Assembly (NCBI GenBank): GCA_035764005.1
Contig: DASTZZ010000107.1
Span: 22,161-86,160 of the forward strand
Direction of reading: 5' to 3'
DNA: 64,000 nucleotides
DNA from: Terriglobales bacterium
GTDB taxonomy: Bacteria; Acidobacteriota; Terriglobia; Terriglobales; Acidobacteriaceae
The first letter of the stretch is position 1; each line of letters begins with the position of its first letter. Under the pieces are notes generated by a model, which had not been told where the DNA came from, searched no databases, and worked only from the letters and a program-made list of their open reading frames with translations. Below, one piece after another: positions 34,476 through 42,851 of this stretch. Position numbers and translations under genes: made by a program.

Positions 34476-36194
34476 ATGAGCGATAAACCGCAGGGGCTCG
34501 ATGGTGGGCTCACCAATTATGGCGATCGTAAGTTTTCGCGATATCTGCGGCGGTCGTTTGCTCGTTCCATGGGCTTTTCCGGAGCAATGCTCGATAGGCC
34601 GATAGTCGGGATTGCGACCTCGGGCAGCGGCTTCAATAACTGTCATCGCACGATGGAGGATCTCGTCGCGGCTGTCTCGCGTGGCGTACTCGCGGCCGGT
34701 GGGCTTCCTCTGCCCTTTCCAACGATTTCTCTCGGCGAAGTTTTTCTAAATCCCACCAGCATGATGTTTCGCAACCTCATGTCGATGGATGTGGAGGAGA
34801 TGATCCGGGCGCAGCCGATGGACTCGGTTGTTCTGATCGGCGGTTGCGATAAGACGGTTCCGGCGCAGCTTATGGGCGCGGCCTCGGCGGGAAAGCCGGC
34901 GATTCAGCTTGTCACCGGACCGATGATGACTGGACGCTATCGCGGTGAGCGTCTTGGGGCTTGCACGGACTGCCGCCGGTTTTGGGCGAAGTATCGCGCC
35001 GGCGAAGTGAGCGACGAAGAGATTTTTGAAGTTGAAGGCAATCTCGCAGTCACTGCCGGCACTTGTGCCGTAATGGGAACGGCGAGCACGATGGCCTGCG
35101 TCGCCGAGGCGCTTGGCATGACGCTACCAGAGACAGCAGCGATTCCAGCGGTTCACGCGGCGCGACTCGTCGCTGCCGAGAACACCGGGAAGACAGCTGT
35201 ACGTCTCGCTAATCAGCCTATTTCTCCCGAACAAATCATCACGCCGAAATCTGTCGAGAACGCCCTGCGAGTTCTGCTCGCGATTGGCGGATCGACTAAT
35301 GCAGTGATTCACCTCACCGCGATCGCGGGCCGGCTTGGCATTCCGCTCTCATACGACCAATTGAATCGAATGTCCGATGAGACTCCGGTACTGGTCGATC
35401 TCAAGCCGGTGGGCGAGGGCTACATGGAAGATTTTCACGCTGCCGGTGGAATGGCGGCTCTGCTGCGTGAACTGCGTCCGCTGCTTCATCTCGACTGCAT
35501 AGGCGTCGATGGACGCAAGTTGAGTGAACGGCTCACAGACGACAAGCACTCGACCTTTGTTGATCACAAAGTGATTCATCGACTATCTGAACCCGTTTCG
35601 CCTGACGGAGGCATCGTTGCTCTGCGCGGGAGCCTCGCTCCCGACGGCGCCATCTTCAAACGCGCTGCTGCAAATCCTTCATCTTTCGAATGCGAAGGTC
35701 GTGCGGTTGTCTTCGATGGACTGGATGATCTTGCGACGCGCATTGATGATCCCGATCTCGACGTAGCTCCGCTGGATTTTCTCGTGCTCAAGAACGCCGG
35801 GCCATTGGCCGCGGCGATGCCGGAAGCGGGCTATCTTCCCATACCTGGCAAACTCGCTCGTAAAGGAGTGAAAGACATGGTGCGCATTTCCGATGCGCGA
35901 ATGAGCGGTACCGCGTTTGGAACTGTCGTGCTCCATGTCGCTCCGGAAGCTGCGACCGGAGGCGCGCTCGCCGCTGTGCGAACCGGGGACCGCATTGCGT
36001 TATCCGTTTCGAAGAAACGCCTCGACCTGCTGATCTCAGAAGAAGAGCGGAAGGCAAGACTCGCAGGATTCCGACCGCCCCCAGTTCCAGAGCGCGGCTA
36101 CGCAGGACTGTACCGCCGCTGCGTCATGCAGGCACCGCAAGGGTGCGACTTCGACTTTCTTGTGAAGCCGACCAGGACTGCCGGCAAGGATTAA
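34476..36194 (+). CDS. IlvD/Edd-family sugar-acid dehydratase
   Basis: 572 residues. IlvD/Edd enzymes remove water from sugar acids or dihydroxy acids using an iron-sulfur cluster. GSGFNNCHRTMEDLVAAV gives the first cluster Cys, LIGGCDKTVPAQLMGAAS the second, and ACTDCRRFWAKY plus TAGTCAVMGTASTMAC the third; GGSTNAVIHL and DARMSGTAFGTVVLHVAPEAA are further signatures. It shares more with arabinonate/gluconate-type dehydratases than with IlvD. Substrate unknown. The second paralogue (36457-38166) is on the opposite strand, tail to tail with it. Confidence 0.9.
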   Translation: MSDKPQGLDGGLTNYGDRKFSRYLRRSFARSMGFSGAMLDRPIVGIATSGSGFNNCHRTMEDLVAAVSRGVLAAGGLPLPFPTISLGEVFLNPTSMMFRNLMSMDVEEMIRAQPMDSVVLIGGCDKTVPAQLMGAASAGKPAIQLVTGPMMTGRYRGERLGACTDCRRFWAKYRAGEVSDEEIFEVEGNLAVTAGTCAVMGTASTMACVAEALGMTLPETAAIPAVHAARLVAAENTGKTAVRLANQPISPEQIITPKSVENALRVLLAIGGSTNAVIHLTAIAGRLGIPLSYDQLNRMSDETPVLVDLKPVGEGYMEDFHAAGGMAALLRELRPLLHLDCIGVDGRKLSERLTDDKHSTFVDHKVIHRLSEPVSPDGGIVALRGSLAPDGAIFKRAAANPSSFECEGRAVVFDGLDDLATRIDDPDLDVAPLDFLVLKNAGPLAAAMPEAGYLPIPGKLARKGVKDMVRISDARMSGTAFGTVVLHVAPEAATGGALAAVRTGDRIALSVSKKRLDLLISEEERKARLAGFRPPPVPERGYAGLYRRCVMQAPQGCDFDFLVKPTRTAGKD

Positions 36195-36238
36195 CTTATT
36201 TCGGCGCTGATTGTCTTGCGTGCGCTTTGCCAAAAAAA

Positions 36239-36440
36239 TCCCTGTTGTTTCCCTGTTAATTCTTTGAAAGCCCGAGTCAGTGCAAGGAAGTCCTGTGATG
36301 TCTTTGCATTACCGCCCAAATGCCCGCTTTCCCTGTTAATTCCCTGGTCGTGAAAGAAATTTTCGAATTTGCGGCCAAATTTGCGGATTTTCGTGTTTTC
36401 ACGAATCCATTCCCTGTATATATCGCTGTTCCTTCAAGAA
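36239..36440. repeat. TTCCCTGTTAATTC direct-type border repeat
   Basis: The gap between the two convergent dehydratase genes contains TTTCCCTGTTAATTC-type units at about 36250 and 36331, with more partial CCCTG units (36239, 36344, 36411) and a TTTGCGG run. Most units point the same way, so no strong hairpin forms. Confidence 0.5.
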
Positions 36441-36456
36441 AGTTGCCGATTCTGAT

Positions 36457-38166
36457 TCAGTGGCTATCCCTCGGCACGCCGGCGCCGCTGCCGCCCGGCA
36501 GAAAATCCAGGTCGGCTCCCTTATCGGCCTGCATTACGTGATCGAAGTAGAGCTTGTAGTACCCACGCTCGAAGACCGGCTTCGGCGGCTTCCAGTCGGC
36601 TAAGCGGCGTTTGATTTCCTGATCGGGAACATTCAGATGCAGCCTTCTCGCCTCAACATCCAGATCGATCGTGTCGCCGTCTTTCACGACGGCGAGAATG
36701 CCACCGGCTGCCGCCTCCGGGGAAACGTGCAGGACGACGGTTCCATACGCAGTGCCGCTCATGCGCGCGTCTGAGATGCGAACCATGTCAGTGATCCCCT
36801 TCTTCAGAATCTTCGAAGGCAGAGGCATATTGCCGACCTCCGGCATGCCCGGATAGCCGCGTGGACCGCAGTTCTTCAGCACCATCACGCAGCGCTCATC
36901 GATGTCCAGATTGGGATCATCGATGCGCTCGTAGAAGTGCTCGATGTTTTCGAAGACGACGGCACGACCTGTGTGCTTCATCAGTTCGGGAGTTGCGGCA
37001 GATGGTTTCAGCACGGAGCCATTCGGACAGAGATTTCCGTGCAGGACGGCGATTCCGCTGTGTTCCCGAATCGGTTTTTCCGGTGGAGCGATGACATCAG
37101 CGTCGTAGCAAGGAGCATCTTTCACGTTCTCGCCAATCGTCTTCCCGTTCACGGTCAGGGCATCGCGATGGATGAGATCGCCGAGTTCGCGAATGATCGC
37201 GGGCAATCCGCCGGCGTAGTAAAAGTCTTCCATCAGGTACTTGCCTGCGGGCATGAGATTCAGCAGGCAGGGAACGTTGCGTCCGAGGGTGTCCCAATCT
37301 TTAAGCGAGAGTTCCACGCCGACCCGGCCGGCGATCGCGATGAGATGGATCACTGCATTCGTCGAGCCGCCAATTGCGCCCACTACGCGAATCGCGTTCT
37401 CAAATGCTTTGCGCGTAAGGATCTTTGACATGCGCAGATCCTCTTTCACCATCTCCACGATGCGACGCCCAGCATTGTGCGCCAGCGTGTAGCGACGCGC
37501 ATCGACGGCGGGAATCGCGGCGTTCATCGGCAGTCCCATACCGAGCGATTCGACGACGCAGGCCATCGTGGAAGCGGTGCCCATGGTCATGCAGTGTCCG
37601 GCGGAGCGGCTCATGCAGGCTTCGGCATCCATGAAGTCGCCGATGCTCATCACGCCGCAGCGCACGTCTTCGCTGAACTTCCAAACGTTTGTGCCGGACC
37701 CAATATCCTGCCCGCGAAATTTTCCATTGAGCATCGGGCCGCCGGAGATCATGAGCGAGGGCAGATCGCAACTAGCTGCGCCCATCAGGAGCGCAGGCGT
37801 CGTCTTGTCGCAACCGGCAAGGAGCACGACTCCGTCGATCGGGTTCGCGCGGATTGATTCCTCCACGTCCATGCTCACCAGATTGCGAAAGAGCATCGTG
37901 GTCGGACGCATCAGCGTCTCGCCGAGAGACATCACCGGGAATTCGAGAGGGAAGCCTCCAGCTTCGTACACGCCGCGCTTCACAAATTCGGCGATGCGGC
38001 GGAAATGCGCGTTGCACGGCGTGAGCTCTGACCAGGTGTTGCAGATTCCTATAACGGGACGCCCGTCGAAAAGGTGATCGGGCAAGCCTTGATTCTTCAT
38101 CCAACTGCGATGAATGAATCCGTCGCGAGTGCGTGGCCCAAACCACGCCGTGCTGCGCAGCTTCAT
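36457..38166 (-). CDS. IlvD/Edd-family sugar-acid dehydratase, paralogue 2
   Basis: 569 residues from ATG 38166, which has GGAGG about 12 bases upstream and overlaps the kinase-like gene stop by four bases. The signatures are TWSELTPCNAHFRRIAEF, LLAGCDKTTPALLMGAAS, AGHCMTMGTASTMAC, GGSTNAVIHLIAIAG and DARMSGTAYGTVVLHVSPE; the start MKLRSTAWFGPRTRDGFIHRSW is typical of L-arabinonate or related dehydratases. Coupling to DgoK suggests the product is a 2-keto-3-deoxy acid phosphorylated by that kinase, for example galactonate. This is inference. Confidence 0.88.
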   Translation of the reverse strand: MKLRSTAWFGPRTRDGFIHRSWMKNQGLPDHLFDGRPVIGICNTWSELTPCNAHFRRIAEFVKRGVYEAGGFPLEFPVMSLGETLMRPTTMLFRNLVSMDVEESIRANPIDGVVLLAGCDKTTPALLMGAASCDLPSLMISGGPMLNGKFRGQDIGSGTNVWKFSEDVRCGVMSIGDFMDAEACMSRSAGHCMTMGTASTMACVVESLGMGLPMNAAIPAVDARRYTLAHNAGRRIVEMVKEDLRMSKILTRKAFENAIRVVGAIGGSTNAVIHLIAIAGRVGVELSLKDWDTLGRNVPCLLNLMPAGKYLMEDFYYAGGLPAIIRELGDLIHRDALTVNGKTIGENVKDAPCYDADVIAPPEKPIREHSGIAVLHGNLCPNGSVLKPSAATPELMKHTGRAVVFENIEHFYERIDDPNLDIDERCVMVLKNCGPRGYPGMPEVGNMPLPSKILKKGITDMVRISDARMSGTAYGTVVLHVSPEAAAGGILAVVKDGDTIDLDVEARRLHLNVPDQEIKRRLADWKPPKPVFERGYYKLYFDHVMQADKGADLDFLPGGSGAGVPRDSH

Positions 38167-39215
38167 GAGCTGAAGTTCCTCCGAATATTGTGAGCTGAAG
38201 ATCGATCCAGCGAATGGCGTGCTTTCTCCAGAATAAGCCTTAGCCCGGTTAAAAAGGCATTCTCGACAGTTCCCGAGTCGATGGTGGCAGATGGAACGCC
38301 GGCATCGCTGAGACCGAATTGCCATGCCTCGGAAAGCGCTTTGCTGCCGAGAATGCTGATCTTGTGCTGTGAACTGAGAGCACCCCGTTTTCGCAGTGCA
38401 TCCAGGTCTGATGCGACGAAAGCTCCAACCGCGAATGCAAAACGATTTTCTGAAGTACCAGTATGAGAAAGGTCAAGCAGCCGCGCGCAAAAGAGTGTAC
38501 GCGCGAGTCCAGACTGCCGGGCGAGTTCCATTCCCGATTTGAGCCATTCCAGCGAGAGCCGATCGGGCCAGTTCATCGCGATGGAATCGGCGAGAATTGT
38601 ATGTTGCTGCGTCGCGTGAATCAGTTCGCCTGATAATGAAGTACTGCTGGAGGACACTCGTCCTTTTGCATCGAGCTGAATTGCCTTCCAGTGCGAACCC
38701 AGGTTCAAAACGACGTCGGAACGGCTCACAACATTGAGAGCAACGAGCCCTGCGCAGAGCGTTTCCTCGCCACGCATCACATCCACGGACTCAATCTGTT
38801 CGATACGGGGATTCGTGGGGCCGCAGCGCACTCCCGGGACCACAAGAATCGGCAAATCAGATATGTGCTCGAAACGGTGCCACTGCGCGGCGGCTGACAA
38901 TTCGTCGAATCCTGCTGGAGCAATAACGTGCGGGACTTCAGTCAGGCCGAGAGAGGAGCCAATCATCCCCGCTGCGGCGATGTGTGTTGGCCTGCAATGA
39001 CGAGAACGAACCTCACGAAGTCGTACGATCAGCGCGTGCAAACCTTCGTGAATTATCTTCGGCGACTTCTCGCGAGCTGAGTCGCGGATGCCGACAGGGG
39101 AGAACTCCCGTGCGATTACATGGCTTCCTTCCATCAGCCACGCTCGAGTATTGGTCGTCCCCATGTCCACGTAAATGGCGCAGAGCTTTTCGCGCGGCTC
39201 ACTTGGTGATGACAT
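38163..39215 (-). CDS. dgoK: 2-dehydro-3-deoxygalactonokinase
   Basis: 350 residues. DgoK phosphorylates 2-keto-3-deoxygalactonate in the DeLey-Doudoroff route. IYVDMGTTNTRAWLMEG near the start is the family's phosphate-binding motif, AAAGMIGSSLGLTEVPHVIAPAG the second, MRGEETLCAGL and VLNLGSHWKAIQLDAKGRV the third. A glycine-poor C-terminal region with NAFLTGLRLILE ends the protein. Length is somewhat over the E. coli enzyme. It overlaps the dehydratase gene downstream by four bases, fitting a pathway pair. DgoA aldolase is not next to it. Confidence 0.85.
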   Translation of the reverse strand: MSSPSEPREKLCAIYVDMGTTNTRAWLMEGSHVIAREFSPVGIRDSAREKSPKIIHEGLHALIVRLREVRSRHCRPTHIAAAGMIGSSLGLTEVPHVIAPAGFDELSAAAQWHRFEHISDLPILVVPGVRCGPTNPRIEQIESVDVMRGEETLCAGLVALNVVSRSDVVLNLGSHWKAIQLDAKGRVSSSSTSLSGELIHATQQHTILADSIAMNWPDRLSLEWLKSGMELARQSGLARTLFCARLLDLSHTGTSENRFAFAVGAFVASDLDALRKRGALSSQHKISILGSKALSEAWQFGLSDAGVPSATIDSGTVENAFLTGLRLILEKARHSLDRSSAHNIRRNFSS

Positions 39216-39305
39216 GGAATGTTCTGCAATATACGTCAGGACGAAAGGAATTGCTTCTTAGTACACGAAACGTGCGCTCTTGCTGATTAAAGAAGAGGCG
39301 CTAAC

Positions 39306-40868
39306 ATGGCCATATCCATGCAGCCAAGCCGCTCAGCACCGCTGTGCATTCGCGTGCATCCGCGCGACAACGTGGCCATTGTGGTCGCGGATGATGGCTT
39401 ATCTGCCGGAACTCAGATTCCCGACGGGCCAACACTGCTCGACAAAATTCCGCAGGCACACAAGGTCGCGTTGTGCGACATCGACAAGGGCCAACCCGTG
39501 GTGCGATATGGGCACACGATCGCTTTCGCGAATCGCAACATTCGTGCGGGCGCTTGGGTGCGCGAGGAGATGCTTGATGTTCCGCAAGCTCCTCCTCTCG
39601 ATGACCTTCCGCTGGCCACGACTCCGCCGCCTCGCCAACCGGCTCTCACCGGTTACACGTTTGCGGGATATCACAATGCCGATGGCAGCATCGGAACAAA
39701 GAACATTCTGGGGATAACGACAACAGTTCAGTGTGTTGCTCCCACTGTGGATTATGCGGTTCGCCGTATCAAGAACGAAGTCCTTCCGCGATTCCCGAAT
39801 GTGGATGATGTGATCGCTATCACGCACACTTTCGGGTGCGGAGTTGCGCTCGATGCGCCCGGTTCAGAGATTCCGGTTGCCACGCTACGGCACATCGGAA
39901 TGCACGCGAATTTAGGATCGACCCCAATGGTGGTTAGTCTGGGATGCGAGAAGCTGCAGCCATCGCGACTCTTTCCTGATCACGATACAAAGGCCTTTCC
40001 CATTCTGGAATCCGATCCGCTTGTTATTCGTATGCAGGATGAGCACGGTTTTGGAGAGGTAGTCGCGGCGATCATGCGCGCCGCCGAGAAGCGGCTTGAG
40101 CAACTCAATGGCAGGGGTCGGCAAACGGTTCCTGCTTCGGAGCTGGTGGTCGGGCTTCAATGCGGCGGAAGCGATGCTTTTTCTGGCGTCACCTGCAACC
40201 CGGCGGTTGGCTATGCGGCTGATCTGCTGGTCCGAGCCGGAGCAACGGTCATGTTTTCGGAAGTCACGGAAGTTCGCGACGCGGTACATCTGCTTACGCC
40301 TCGCGCGATCAACGAGCAGGTCGCGCGTGACTTGATCCGGGAGATGCGCTGGTACGATGACTACCTCGCCCGCGGCGGAGCAGATAGAACTGCGAATCCC
40401 ACTCCAGGAAACAAGCGCGGCGGCTTGGCCAATGTCGTCGAGAAAGCCCTCGGATCAGTCGCCAAATCAGGCACGTCGGCGCTCATGGCCGTCGCTTCCC
40501 AAGGAGAGAAGATCAAATCGAAAGGACTTGTCTTTGCCGCGACTCCGGCGAGCGACTTCGTCTGTGGAACGCAGCAACTTGCCTCGATGAACCTTCACAT
40601 ATTTACGACTGGGGAAGGCAGTCCTTACGGCCTGGCGATGGTGCCAGTTGTGAAAGTTTCCTCGCGAACGGCGCTCGCTGAACGCTGGCCGGACCTGATC
40701 GACATCGATGCCGGACGTATCGCGACCGGCCAGGCAACCGTAGAGGAGGTCGGCTGGGAGATTTTTCAGTTCATCCTTGAGGTCGCCAGTGGGAGTAAGA
40801 AGACCTGGGCCGAGCACTGGGGCCTTCACAACGCGCTCGCACCATTCAATCCGGCGCCCGTAACGTGA
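39306..40868 (+). CDS. garD: Galactarate dehydratase
   Basis: 520 residues. GarD turns galactarate (mucate) into 5-keto-4-deoxyglucarate. The N-terminal SAF domain (about 1-100) has [46 protein letters not shown] opens the catalytic part; [57 protein letters not shown] and the end [16 protein letters not shown] follow the E. coli enzyme closely. The length and the FNPAPVT end separate it from altronate dehydratase. GAGGCG six bases upstream (39296-39301) marks ATG 39306. It works with GudD and the HpcH/HpaI aldolase. Confidence 0.94.
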   Translation: MAISMQPSRSAPLCIRVHPRDNVAIVVADDGLSAGTQIPDGPTLLDKIPQAHKVALCDIDKGQPVVRYGHTIAFANRNIRAGAWVREEMLDVPQAPPLDDLPLATTPPPRQPALTGYTFAGYHNADGSIGTKNILGITTTVQCVAPTVDYAVRRIKNEVLPRFPNVDDVIAITHTFGCGVALDAPGSEIPVATLRHIGMHANLGSTPMVVSLGCEKLQPSRLFPDHDTKAFPILESDPLVIRMQDEHGFGEVVAAIMRAAEKRLEQLNGRGRQTVPASELVVGLQCGGSDAFSGVTCNPAVGYAADLLVRAGATVMFSEVTEVRDAVHLLTPRAINEQVARDLIREMRWYDDYLARGGADRTANPTPGNKRGGLANVVEKALGSVAKSGTSALMAVASQGEKIKSKGLVFAATPASDFVCGTQQLASMNLHIFTTGEGSPYGLAMVPVVKVSSRTALAERWPDLIDIDAGRIATGQATVEEVGWEIFQFILEVASGSKKTWAEHWGLHNALAPFNPAPVT

Positions 40869-40925
40869 TGCAGACTTAGAAATACACGACCGGCAACTCT
40901 GGCCAGAGCTGCTGAATCAAAGCTC

Positions 40926-42851
40926 GTGAGTCGAGTCCGGGTCGTGAACATTCGTCATATAAATCTTCAGCAGCTTTTGGTTTTCGCAACAATTCTCATC
41001 ATTATTTTCTGTGCCGGATGTGGGGGTGGCGCATCGCCGCAGGTTGCATCGGTGGGCAGCGGCGCAAATCCATTGACAGCGCCCGGCCAAACGGCGAGCG
41101 TCTCGCTTTCGGCAAACCCGCAGACGGTTGTGGCCGGACAGCTCACGACCGTGACTTGGAATACGAGCAATGCCGCATCGATCACTTTTTCTCCCTCGTT
41201 GCCTGAAGCCGAGGATCGCCAACTCACGCTTCCCACCGGATCGGCAACATTCCCGCTCAGCACCACCGTCACTTATGTCGCTACGGTGACGGACGCCGGC
41301 GGCCATCAGGCAAGTTCGAGCGCAACGATCACTGTTCTGCCGGTGCAGTTCAACTTTTCGGTCGAGCCCGACACGATTCAACCGGGCGGCAGCGCAATGC
41401 TGAGTTGGACTTCGCAGGGAATCAGCTCATTGTCGGTTGACCAGGGAGTCGGAAACCTAAGCGCGCTTCTGCCGAACGGCTCTTTCAAGGTAGCGCCGGG
41501 CGTGACGACAACTTACACAGCCACTGCTACGGATCAGAGCGGCGCGAAGCTGAGTCAGCAGGTTGTAGTCAGCGTAGCCGTGCCGCCACCGGTGATTCCG
41601 GATCATCCGATCAAACACATCATCGTCATGCTTCAGGAGAACCGCACCTTCGACAACTACTTCGGAGTGCTTGGAGCGTACCGAGCGTCGAAAGTTCCTG
41701 GAGCCAGTGCCACCGATATTGATGGATTCAATCCGAATACTGAGCTGAAGACCAAAACGGGAAAACTGGTCAAGCCGTATCACTACCAGACAGTCTGTAC
41801 GGAGGGTCTCGACTTCGCCTGGAATGAGAGCCACACCGACATGGATCTTCAGGCGCCGGACACGTTCATGGAATCGGACTTCAGCGGCGCGAAGTTCCTG
41901 ATGGACAAGTTCGCGCAAACCTTGAATACAACGACAAAAGATCCCGACGGAACCAGGCAGATGGGCCACTACGATCAGACGGATCTTCCCTATTACTACG
42001 AGTTGGCGACGCAATTTGCTACGAGCGATCGATTCTTCTCATCCGTGCCGTCGAACACGATTCCGAACCGCATGTACATGTTCACAGGCACCTCTTTCGG
42101 ACATACGGTGAACGCGACTCCCGGAGCCGGTGGCTGGTCACAAGAGACGATCTTTCGCGCGTTAAATGACGCTGGCGTGAGCTGGCGTTACTACTATCAG
42201 GACAGCGATATCTATCTGAGCAACTTTGCTGATTATTATCGTAGCGATATAAAGCCCAAGGTCTACAACATCAGCAATTGGTACAGTGTACTCGCGTCCC
42301 CAACCGCAGATGATGACCTGCCCCAGGTAGTCTTTATCGAACGCGCCGGAGCCACGGGACTGGATGAGCATCCAGACAACAACGTCCAGAGCGGTGCGGC
42401 GCTGGTGCAGAAGATTATCTCGGCGCTGATGAATAGCACGGCATGGCAGTCATCAGTATTTGTTCTTACCTACGACGAAGGCGGAGGACTCTACGATCAC
42501 GTGCCGCCAATCCAGGTGCCGCCGCCCGATGATATTGCTCCAATTTTGAAGAGCGGCGATGTAAAGGCAAACTTCAACCTATCCGGTTTCCGCATTCCCA
42601 TTATGGTCATTTCACCGTGGGTGAAACCGCATTTTGTCTCGCATAAACCGCGCGAGCTGACCTCGATCCTGAAGCTGATCGAGAGCACGTTCGACGTGCC
42701 GGCGCTTACGAAACGGGACGCGTGGGCGGATGACATGAGCGAGTTTTTCGATTTCACACAGCCGCCGGCCTGGAAGACGCCTCCAGCTTTGCCAACCCAG
42801 CCGACGAATGGGGTCTGCAGTCAATCGCGCGAGGTAGGACCTACGTTCTAA
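40926..42851 (+). CDS. Secreted phospholipase C-type phosphoesterase with Ig-like N-terminus
   Basis: 641 residues from GTG. A signal ends in a lipobox-like FCAGC, so lipoprotein anchoring is likely. Two Ig-like repeats follow (about 55-135 and 136-220, each with ATVTDAGG or ATATDQSG ends). The catalytic domain starts HIIVMLQENRTFDNYFG near residue 238, the PLC/acid phosphatase (AcpA-type) motif, and has FFSSVPSNTIPNRMYMFTG, YDEGGGLYDHVPP and IMVISPWVKPHFVSH. It should hydrolyse phosphate diesters outside the cell. The 3' end overlaps the convergent gene's stop by four bases. Confidence 0.88.
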   Translation: MSRVRVVNIRHINLQQLLVFATILIIIFCAGCGGGASPQVASVGSGANPLTAPGQTASVSLSANPQTVVAGQLTTVTWNTSNAASITFSPSLPEAEDRQLTLPTGSATFPLSTTVTYVATVTDAGGHQASSSATITVLPVQFNFSVEPDTIQPGGSAMLSWTSQGISSLSVDQGVGNLSALLPNGSFKVAPGVTTTYTATATDQSGAKLSQQVVVSVAVPPPVIPDHPIKHIIVMLQENRTFDNYFGVLGAYRASKVPGASATDIDGFNPNTELKTKTGKLVKPYHYQTVCTEGLDFAWNESHTDMDLQAPDTFMESDFSGAKFLMDKFAQTLNTTTKDPDGTRQMGHYDQTDLPYYYELATQFATSDRFFSSVPSNTIPNRMYMFTGTSFGHTVNATPGAGGWSQETIFRALNDAGVSWRYYYQDSDIYLSNFADYYRSDIKPKVYNISNWYSVLASPTADDDLPQVVFIERAGATGLDEHPDNNVQSGAALVQKIISALMNSTAWQSSVFVLTYDEGGGLYDHVPPIQVPPPDDIAPILKSGDVKANFNLSGFRIPIMVISPWVKPHFVSHKPRELTSILKLIESTFDVPALTKRDAWADDMSEFFDFTQPPAWKTPPALPTQPTNGVCSQSREVGPTF

